Part shown: positions 57,549 through 64,000 of the stretch, piece after piece
How the letters are laid out: the number at the start of each line of letters is the position of its first letter
How positions within the stretch are numbered: position 1 is the first letter of the stretch
NCBI RefSeq assembly: GCF_017945865.1
Contig: NZ_CP072829.1
Coordinates: 1,922,001 to 1,986,000 of the forward strand
Direction of reading: 5' to 3'
DNA length: 64,000 nt
Source of the DNA: Xiamenia xianingshaonis
Lineage (GTDB): Bacteria > Actinomycetota > Coriobacteriia > Coriobacteriales > Eggerthellaceae
Notes under the pieces: generated by a model
What the model was told of the DNA's origin: nothing
The model's database searches: none
Seen by the model: only the letters and a program-made list of their open reading frames with translations
Translations under genes and position numbers: made by a program

Positions 57549-60236
57549 ATGGTTATGGAGACGGTGCACCACGACGACAACGCCCTTGTGGCCAGTGTCA
57601 TTATCCCGGTATACAACAAGGAAAAATTTCTTGCGCGTTGCTTCGATTCGCTCAAGGCGCAAACGCTGCCCCTTGAGAAGTTCGAAGTGGTGCTGGTGGA
57701 CGACGGCTCTTCCGACGACTCGCTTCGCCTGTGCCAGGAATTCGCACGCGAGCTTCCCCATGCGACGGTCATCGCAAAGGAAAACGGCGGCGTGTCCGCT
57801 GCCCGCAACGACGCCATCGCGCAGGCGCAGGGAACATACCTCTTTTTCGTCGACCCTGACGACGGCCTGTCCCCCAACGTGCTCGAACACGTCTCAACTT
57901 TCTTCGACGCGCACTTCAGCGAGGTCGACCTGGTCACGTATCCCATCATCTCCATTGACGAGAAGGGCCGCCACCGCGCGCTTCACTATCGCTACGACAT
58001 TATGAAAACCACCGGGGTCTACGATCTCACCAGCGGCGATGGGATCTACATCTGCCAAACGACCGTCAACGTCTGCGTAAAGAACACGACGCCCAAGCCG
58101 CGATTCGATTTCGTCTCCCACAACGGCGTTGAGTTCCACGAGGATCAGCAGTTCATCACCGACATCCTGTTGCCGAAAATGAAGATCGGCTACTGCAAGG
58201 ACGCCGCCTATTATTGGTACGACAACGACGAAAGCGTAACGTCCCAGCGCAAGACGGCGTACTACCTTTTCGACAACACGATGTTCATGTACGAGCAGCT
58301 TTTCGCGCGCTTCCAAGATGCGGTGCCGCAGTACGTTCAATCGTTGCTCGTGAACGATATTGGCTGGAAGCTGAGGCAGAACGCGCTGCTGCCGACGTAC
58401 CTCGCCGGCGAAGCGTACGAAAAAGAGCTCGGGCGTTTGGTGGCGCTGCTGAAACGCGTGGACGACGAGGTACTCATCAACCACCCCAACGTCCACGAGT
58501 ACCATCGCTACTACTTCATCAACCTGAAGGACACGGGCAAGCTTTCTGTGCTGGCAAACGAAAACGGCGTTGCGCTTTTGCGCGGCGAAAAGGTGCTCTA
58601 CGAAAACGAAACGATAGAGCTGCTGGTCATGCGCGTGAGAATCCGCCACGGCCGGCTCAAGATGATGACGGTGGTGAAGTCACCCGTATTGCCGAATTTC
58701 GAGGGCGACGTTTCAGTTTGGATGCGCACGACCACAAGCGAAGGCGAGCATGAAGAACCGCTCGTCTTGACGGACTCTTCTCGGAGCCGCATTGCCACAA
58801 AAGACGTGGTGAGCAGGTTCTTCGATGCTCGAATCGATATCGACCTGGCACGCTCGACAGGGCAGGTCTCGTTCTTCGCGAAGCTTGATGACGTGGTTGT
58901 TCCAATAAGGCTGGCGTTTGGCATCAACGCCGAGATAGCCGAGGCGCTTGACGGAACGTGGTTTGCCGACGGCTGGCTTGTGCGAATGCAGCACGAGCTT
59001 CCCCATATCAGCGTTTCGCGCATAAGCAAAAAAGAAGAGCGCAAGATGCGGACGGCGATGAATCTTCGCGTGAAGAGCAAGGCCGTGATGCTCACCCGCT
59101 TTGCGGTGGACGCGGCGCTTGCGCGGAAGAGAAAGTCGAAACGGCCGATCTGGGTGTATACCGACTCAGCCAGATCCCTCGACAACGGCTGGAAGCAATT
59201 CCTCCACGACCAGAAGAAGCACGATGGCGTCTCGCGCTACTATGCGGCAAACGGCATCGACCTTGCCGATCCGCGCCTCAAAGGGGTTGACGGCGTCGTT
59301 CCGTTTCACGGGAAGCGCCACAAGATGCTTTTTTGCCTGGCCGACAAGCTTCTGTGCTCCGACATCGACCGTGGAAGCTACCACGCTTTCGGCATGAAGC
59401 TGGCTCGGTCGTTCGTGAATTACTTCAATGCCGAGATAATCTACCTGCAGCATGGCGTGTTGTGGGCGCATATGCCCTGGTATTACTCGTACGATCGGAC
59501 GCTTTGCGATTTCGAAGTGATCTCGACGCCCTTTGAAAACAAGAATCTCTGCCAAAACTACGGCTTTGCCGAAAGCGACCTCATCCCATGCGGCATGACG
59601 CGCTACGACTACATCGACGCGGCAAAGCAGCCCGAACGAAAGATCTTGGTATGCCCGTCTTGGCGCTCCTACCTGGTAGGAAAGCTGAAAAAGAACGGCC
59701 GCAGCGGATTGAAGCAGCGGTTTTTGTCATCCGATTACTACAAGGAAGTCCAAGCGCTGCTTTCGAATCCCAAGCTGCAACAGGCGCTTGAAACGCATGA
59801 TTTTGAGCTTGAACTGAAACTGCACCCTCAATTCAAGATGTACGAAGATCTTTTCCATTTTGAGCACGACCGCGTAAAGCTTGCTCCGACCCAGGTGGAC
59901 GAAACGGAGTACGCGATAGTGCTCACGGATTATTCGTCGTATTCGTTTGACTTCGTGTATCTCAAACGTGGGATCATCTACTTCATTCCCGATCCGGAGT
60001 TTGTGTTCAACGGCTCCAACCATTACAGCCAGCTTGACATTCCGCTTGACAATGCGTTTGGCGAATATGCGGAAAACGCCGACGAGGCGGTAGATGCCCT
60101 TGTGCGGTTGATGGAGCATGACGGCAAGCCGCTTGCGCCTTATCGCGAGAAAATGGAGCGTTTTTTCTATCACTACGACGATCACCAGGGCGATCGGCTT
60201 TACGAGTTCCTTACAAAAAACAGGACTTTTTCGTAA
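57549..60236 (+). CDS. GT2 glycosyltransferase-glycerophosphotransferase fusion, second copy
   Basis: An 895-residue relative of the divergent neighbour. GT2 part: SVIIPVYNKEKFLARCFDSL, VDDGSSDDS, FVDPDDGLSP. C-terminal Glyphos_transf part: YLQHGVLWAHMPWYYSYDRT, VCPSWRSYLVG, ELKLHPQFK and LTDYSSYSFDFVYLKRGIIY. The start is uncertain: ATG 57549 and 57555 and TTG 57522 are possible, none with a clear ribosome-binding site. I use 57549. Confidence 0.87.
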   Translation: MVMETVHHDDNALVASVIIPVYNKEKFLARCFDSLKAQTLPLEKFEVVLVDDGSSDDSLRLCQEFARELPHATVIAKENGGVSAARNDAIAQAQGTYLFFVDPDDGLSPNVLEHVSTFFDAHFSEVDLVTYPIISIDEKGRHRALHYRYDIMKTTGVYDLTSGDGIYICQTTVNVCVKNTTPKPRFDFVSHNGVEFHEDQQFITDILLPKMKIGYCKDAAYYWYDNDESVTSQRKTAYYLFDNTMFMYEQLFARFQDAVPQYVQSLLVNDIGWKLRQNALLPTYLAGEAYEKELGRLVALLKRVDDEVLINHPNVHEYHRYYFINLKDTGKLSVLANENGVALLRGEKVLYENETIELLVMRVRIRHGRLKMMTVVKSPVLPNFEGDVSVWMRTTTSEGEHEEPLVLTDSSRSRIATKDVVSRFFDARIDIDLARSTGQVSFFAKLDDVVVPIRLAFGINAEIAEALDGTWFADGWLVRMQHELPHISVSRISKKEERKMRTAMNLRVKSKAVMLTRFAVDAALARKRKSKRPIWVYTDSARSLDNGWKQFLHDQKKHDGVSRYYAANGIDLADPRLKGVDGVVPFHGKRHKMLFCLADKLLCSDIDRGSYHAFGMKLARSFVNYFNAEIIYLQHGVLWAHMPWYYSYDRTLCDFEVISTPFENKNLCQNYGFAESDLIPCGMTRYDYIDAAKQPERKILVCPSWRSYLVGKLKKNGRSGLKQRFLSSDYYKEVQALLSNPKLQQALETHDFELELKLHPQFKMYEDLFHFEHDRVKLAPTQVDETEYAIVLTDYSSYSFDFVYLKRGIIYFIPDPEFVFNGSNHYSQLDIPLDNAFGEYAENADEAVDALVRLMEHDGKPLAPYREKMERFFYHYDDHQGDRLYEFLTKNRTFS

Positions 60237-60323
60237 TAGAATTTGCTTGTTCGCAGCGCGCTTGCCGCACGGCGCTTCAATTTGCAAGAGATGCATCGTG
60301 GTTTCGACGAAAGGCTGAATTTG

Positions 60324-61730
60324 ATGGACACCGCTGCTTCGCTTCCCGCCGTTTCAGTTGTTATGCCCGTGTACAACTGCGAAGCCTATCTCGAGTCTGC
60401 GCTCGATTCGCTGCAGGCTCAGACGTTTTCGCAGTTCGAGCTTTTCGTGGTCGATGACGGCTCGACGGATGCGACGGCCGAAATCGCGGAGCGCTACGCT
60501 GCCAGCGACGCGCGGATCACGGTGCTTCGCCAGGAGCACAAGTTCGCAGGATGCGCTCGGAATCTCGGCCTTGAGCAAGCACGCGGCGATTACGTCCTCT
60601 TTCTTGACGGCGACGACTATTTCATGCCGACCATGCTTGAACATGCGTGGAAGAAAATCACCGAATGCGAGGCGGATATTTGCGTGTTTCCGGTGATCTC
60701 CCTGAATCAAGAAACCGGCGCGTTCCTGCCGCTCATGCATACCTGCCGGATGGAGCTGACGCCTTCTACCGGGTGTTTCAGCAGCATGACAAACCCGCGT
60801 CACGTGCTGTGCTTCACGACGCCCGCGCCGTGGAACAAGCTGTTCCGTCGGCAGTTCCTGCTTGATGAGGGCCTGCGATTTGAAGCGACGCGCAGCGCGA
60901 ACGACTTCTGCTTCGTGCTGACTGCGCTGGCGGTGGCTTCGAAGATCGTGACGCTTGACGAGTTTTTGCTTGTGTACCGACAGCACGTGAAGACGTCGCT
61001 GCAGGCCACGCAGAACAAAGAGCCGTTCGCGTTTTACGCTGCGCTCACGGCGCTTCGAGAGCAGCTGGTCAAGCGGGGGCTTTTCGGGCTTCTAAACCAC
61101 GCCTACATCAATACGGCGTTGGATTTTTGCATCTACAACCTGGGGACATTGCGCAACGCACCGGAAGCGCATCGGGAAGTGTTTGCGTTTTTGAAAGACA
61201 AGGGCTTCGCCGAGCTGGGAATCCTCGACAAGCCTCAGACGTACTTTTACGTGTACCCGCCGTCGCGGTATCAGGAGTATCGACGGATTTGCGAACTGAG
61301 CTACAAGGAGTATGCCGGTGCCGGCATGGCTGCGCCTCAGCCGCGGAAAGGCGAGGCGCAGCCGAAGGCGGCGAAGGGCCAGACGGCCTCGGAAGCGGCC
61401 GAATTGGCGCCGTCTTCGGAGCCGTCTGCGCCGGCGGCTTCCGCGCAGACGGCTTCTGCCGCGAACGCCGATTCGCTCAAGAAAAAGCTCCGGCGCATCA
61501 TGCCGCTTCAAGCAAAGGCGTTCGATCGACGCGCGAAGAAGCTCGAGAAGAAGCTTGATGCGGTGCGTGCCGACGATGGCGAGCTGAAAACGCAGATCAA
61601 AGCCTTGCAATCGCAAATGAAGGCGATGCGGTCCCAGATGGACGGCCTACGCTACCAGCTGTCGATGATCCATGAGCAGAATGCGGCTTTGCTCGAGCGC
61701 CTCTCGTCAGAACGCGACGATCGCCCTTGA
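60324..61730 (+). CDS. GT2 glycosyltransferase with C-terminal coiled coil
   Basis: A 468-residue protein. Residues 10 to about 330 are a GT2 enzyme (SVVMPVYNCEAYLESALDSL, VDDGSTDAT, FLDGDDYFMP). Residues about 350-400 form an Ala/Pro/Ser linker and 400-468 a predicted coiled coil (KKLEKKLDAVRADDGELKTQ and on). There is no polyol-phosphotransferase domain, unlike the two fusions before it; the coiled coil may dock it to a partner. ATG 60324 has AAGG about 9 nt upstream. Confidence 0.85.
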   Translation: MDTAASLPAVSVVMPVYNCEAYLESALDSLQAQTFSQFELFVVDDGSTDATAEIAERYAASDARITVLRQEHKFAGCARNLGLEQARGDYVLFLDGDDYFMPTMLEHAWKKITECEADICVFPVISLNQETGAFLPLMHTCRMELTPSTGCFSSMTNPRHVLCFTTPAPWNKLFRRQFLLDEGLRFEATRSANDFCFVLTALAVASKIVTLDEFLLVYRQHVKTSLQATQNKEPFAFYAALTALREQLVKRGLFGLLNHAYINTALDFCIYNLGTLRNAPEAHREVFAFLKDKGFAELGILDKPQTYFYVYPPSRYQEYRRICELSYKEYAGAGMAAPQPRKGEAQPKAAKGQTASEAAELAPSSEPSAPAASAQTASAANADSLKKKLRRIMPLQAKAFDRRAKKLEKKLDAVRADDGELKTQIKALQSQMKAMRSQMDGLRYQLSMIHEQNAALLERLSSERDDRP

Positions 61731-61807
61731 GGCGCTTGCCACGTTCCTTGCGGGACGGGAAAGCTCTTCACACGCTGCAGCATACCCGCGCAATCCCCCC
61801 GATCAGA

Positions 61808-62830
61808 CTACATGTTCCACTTGATGACCGTCTTGCCCATGGGCTTGTGAATGTCGTCCTCGAACGCCCGCGAGATGTCCGCGATCTGCGCAGCCTCGTT
61901 CACGCTGCACACGAGCGCCGACAGATAGTCCAGCACCTCGGGACGCTCGCGGTACAGCTCGACGGTGTCCTCGAAGTCCTTGCGGCCGCTGCGGCTGCTG
62001 CCGAACAGGCGCAAGCCCTTCTCCAACACCATGCGCGTGCTGATAGGCACGTTGTTTTCAGACACGCCCAAAAGCGACACGGTGCCTTCGGGGTTGATGA
62101 GGTCGATGATCTGCTCGATGGCGGCCACTGAGCCCTCGCCGCCGGCGCACTCGAACGCGTGGTCGACCAGCTGCACGCCGGCCACGTCGCCGACCAGGTG
62201 CGTTTCGTCGACGAACGTGAAGTCGTTGAGCTTCAGGGCGTTGCGACCGAAGACGACGACCTTCGAATCGGGGTGGCGCAGGCGCAGCAGCAGCGACACG
62301 ATGTAGCCCATGTTGCCGTCGCCCCATACGCCGATGCGGTCGCGGCGGCCGTGCGCGATGGCGTCGAAGCGCGAGATGGCGTGCATGGCCACGCTGACCA
62401 GCTCGGTGAACGCAGCCACTTCGCTCGTGGCGCCCTGGGGCAGCAGCACCACGCGCTCGGGCGGCAGCACCATGCTTTCCTGCATGAAGCCGTCGAAACC
62501 GCTGCCGCAGAACTTGCTGCTGCGCAGGTAGTTTTCCGCTACGTAGTCGTCTTTCTCTACCGGCGCGTTCGGCAGCATGACCACGTTGTCCCCCGGCTTG
62601 AACGTGCCGGAGTCATCGCTGACCACGCGGCCGATGCCCTCGTGGATGAGCGCCATCGGCAGTTTCTCGTCAAGCACTTCCTTGCTGCGAATGCCCTGGT
62701 AATAGCGCTGGTCGGCATTGCAAATGGACAGGTGCGTCGGACGCACGACCACCTTGCCGGCGGTGTCTTGCGACACGACGACCGGCACGATGGTGCGAGG
62801 CGCGACAAGGCGGTACACGGTGTTCAGCAT
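61808..62830 (-). CDS. tarJ: Ribulose-5-phosphate reductase (TarJ-like alcohol dehydrogenase)
   Basis: A 340-residue zinc-type MDR dehydrogenase with HLSICNADQRYYQG (zinc-site region), HEGIG, and a cofactor-binding GVWGDGNMGYIVSLLL. It resembles TarJ, which reduces D-ribulose 5-phosphate to D-ribitol 5-phosphate with NADPH for CDP-ribitol. It lies 4 bp after tarI on the same strand, the usual tarIJ order. Confidence 0.88.
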   Translation of the reverse strand: MLNTVYRLVAPRTIVPVVVSQDTAGKVVVRPTHLSICNADQRYYQGIRSKEVLDEKLPMALIHEGIGRVVSDDSGTFKPGDNVVMLPNAPVEKDDYVAENYLRSSKFCGSGFDGFMQESMVLPPERVVLLPQGATSEVAAFTELVSVAMHAISRFDAIAHGRRDRIGVWGDGNMGYIVSLLLRLRHPDSKVVVFGRNALKLNDFTFVDETHLVGDVAGVQLVDHAFECAGGEGSVAAIEQIIDLINPEGTVSLLGVSENNVPISTRMVLEKGLRLFGSSRSGRKDFEDTVELYRERPEVLDYLSALVCSVNEAAQIADISRAFEDDIHKPMGKTVIKWNM

Positions 62831-62834
62831 ACGC

Positions 62835-63539
62835 CTACGCCCCCAACATCGACTCGGCGACGCGCAGGTCCTGCGGGTAGGTGATCTTTATGTTCGCCAC
62901 ATCTCCGCGCACGAGCGCCACGTCCTTGCCTCGCAGCACGAACGCCTTGCACGCATCGGTGAGGATGGCGCTTTCTTCCGCGGACAGCGACTGCAGCGTT
63001 TCCTTCAGGTCGCGCATGTTGAAGCTTTGCGGCGTCTGTCCCTGGTACAGGATGCTGCGATTGGGGATCGACGAGATGACCTCGCCGTTTTGGCTCTCCA
63101 CGATGGTGTCGGTGGCGGGAACCACCGTGTCGCAGGCGCCGTATTTCAGCGCGGCGGCGATGTTGTCCTCGATGATGCGCAGCGACACGAACGGCCGCAC
63201 CGCGTCATGCGTGACGATGATGGCATCGTCGTCGGCCTGGCATTTCGACTCGAAGTAGGCGATGGCGTTCATGATGGTGTCGTTGCGCTCGGCACCGCCC
63301 GCAATGACCGCAATAGAGTCGGCATACTGCGGGCAGAACTTTTTCACGATGTCTTTCGTTTGCTGGATCCACGTGCCAGGCGTCAGCACGAGAATGCCGT
63401 CGAAGCAGCCGGCGGCGCAGAACTTTTCGAGCGTGTGCACCAAAATGGGGCGGTCGCCCAGGTAGAAAAACTGCTTGGGTTTGCTCGGATTGCCCATGCG
63501 AACCCCCGAACCACCAGCCAAAATAGCTGCGAACTGCAT
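62835..63539 (-). CDS. tarI: Ribitol-5-phosphate cytidylyltransferase (TarI/IspD family)
   Basis: A 234-residue nucleotidyltransferase with AAILAGGSGVRMGNPSKPKQ, VTHDAVRPFVS and GQTPQSFN, the IspD/TarI pattern. Beside TarJ it should make CDP-ribitol; an IspD role in the MEP pathway is the alternative, but no ispF is adjacent. TAAGGAG lies 6 nt before the ATG. Confidence 0.88.
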   Translation of the reverse strand: MQFAAILAGGSGVRMGNPSKPKQFFYLGDRPILVHTLEKFCAAGCFDGILVLTPGTWIQQTKDIVKKFCPQYADSIAVIAGGAERNDTIMNAIAYFESKCQADDDAIIVTHDAVRPFVSLRIIEDNIAAALKYGACDTVVPATDTIVESQNGEVISSIPNRSILYQGQTPQSFNMRDLKETLQSLSAEESAILTDACKAFVLRGKDVALVRGDVANIKITYPQDLRVAESMLGA

Positions 63540-63740
63540 AGAAGCTCCTTACGATGGGAAATAGCACATATCGGTTTGATTCGCCATTTTAGCATCCCGC
63601 CCCCGCCAGCAAGAAACCCCGACCGATGCTCCATCGACGCTCCAACACGCCCGGGCGCCAGAGGGAGGGGGCGGGCGGCAATCGCAGAGGGGCCGCATCG
63701 GGAGCAGCACCTTGCAAGGCTTCCCCGAGGGCTTTAAATA
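63540..63740. other. Upstream region of tarI, no gene recognised
   Basis: About 200 bp that should carry the tarI promoter. A TAAAAT box on the minus strand (about 63587) is the best -10 candidate; its TTGCTG partner is only 15 bp away. Nothing else recognised. Confidence 0.35.
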
Positions 63741-63978
63741 TGAAGACTTTGTGTGTTGGAGATTATTAGAAGGGAATTCGGCAGGTTGCGCATCTTTTTA
63801 GCGCAATTTGCCGCCAAAACGACCCAATTGAGCGCAAGAATTTCGAAAATCACCGTATATATGCATCAGTTTTGGCTCGAACAGAGGCGATTCTCGCCTC
63901 TTTGACCCACGAAAGGGGCAAAAATGATGCGGAAGACCTCAAATTGGCAGCTTAAAATCTCCAACACACAAATTCTTC
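63741..63978. mobile_element. MITE-like element with long terminal inverted repeats
   Basis: TTTGTGTGTTGGAGATT at 63748-63764 is exactly inverted at 63956-63972; allowing one mismatch, TGAAGA extends each end, giving 24-bp terminal repeats of a 238-bp element. The interior is more AT-rich than its surroundings, has no open frame of note, and holds small hairpins (AGAGGCGA/TCGCCTCT at 63883-63901; TTGCGC/GCGCAA near 63790). No clear target duplication is seen. Confidence 0.65.
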
Positions 63979-64000
63979 ACATCGGAACACCTCTCGGAGG

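Noticed and set aside
62835-63539. IspD of the MEP pathway, completing dxr and ispG in this window
   Set aside because: It is 4 bp from a TarJ-like reductase and inside a polyol-phosphate polymer locus, so TarI fits better; the IspD role is not fully excluded.

Overview
The window is GC-rich DNA with dense, mostly minus-strand operons. It looks like the chromosome of an anaerobic actinomycete of the class Coriobacteriia, most likely Eggerthellaceae. That is an inference from a Tat-exported DmsA-type molybdoenzyme, a NarL-type two-component pair, a DUF6541-type membrane protein and GT2/glycerophosphotransferase fusions; no rRNA or other phylogenetic marker was tested.

Layout. 0-2.6 kb: tRNA-Gln(UUG), a Vsr-type endonuclease, and a secreted protein with cell-wall-binding repeats and a serine beta-lactamase-like domain. 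2.7-17.1 kb: a full glycogen operon on the minus strand, read glgB-glgC (one fused ORF), glgD, glgA (with a long Lys/Ala-rich N-terminal tail), glgP, a GH13 amylase-MalQ fusion, pgi. It covers ADP-glucose synthesis, chain growth, branching, phosphorolysis, oligosaccharide recycling and entry into glycolysis. 17.4-21.2 kb: a DMT permease, a 642-residue protein of unknown function, and acpS. 21.3-28.5 kb: an unusual operon (alpha/beta hydrolase, acyl carrier protein, phosphotransacetylase, butyrate-kinase-like enzyme, MFS transporter) facing a convergent sensor kinase/NarL regulator pair. 28.6-35 kb: a DEAD-box helicase, an ATP-grasp-like protein, tRNA-Lys(UUU), a UbiB-type kinase and a phasin-like protein, with several dispersed repeats. 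35.2-40.3 kb: LysR regulator, TorD chaperone, DmsB and DmsA.

40.6-50.6 kb: an isoprenoid/envelope housekeeping cluster (uppS, cdsA, dxr, rseP, ispG, proS, HAD phosphatase), interrupted by an opposite-strand ATP-dependent PEP carboxykinase gene. 51-63.5 kb: a surface-polymer locus with a DUF6541-like membrane protein, a CDP-glycerol glycerophosphotransferase family protein, two very large GT2-glycerophosphotransferase fusions transcribed divergently, one GT2 with a coiled coil, and tarJ/tarI for CDP-ribitol. Together they suggest a teichoic-acid-like wall polymer. 63.7-64 kb: a 238-bp inverted-repeat element that looks like a MITE.

The most interesting systems are the hydrolase-ACP-Pta-Buk operon, which could conserve energy through acyl-ACP and acyl-phosphate; the three domain fusions or extensions in the glycogen operon; the teichoic-acid-like locus; and families of dispersed repeats, one made from the 3' end of tRNA-Lys. 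Start codons were chosen from ribosome-binding sites, -10 boxes and family alignment remembered from general knowledge. All functions are assigned by reading motifs, with no database search.
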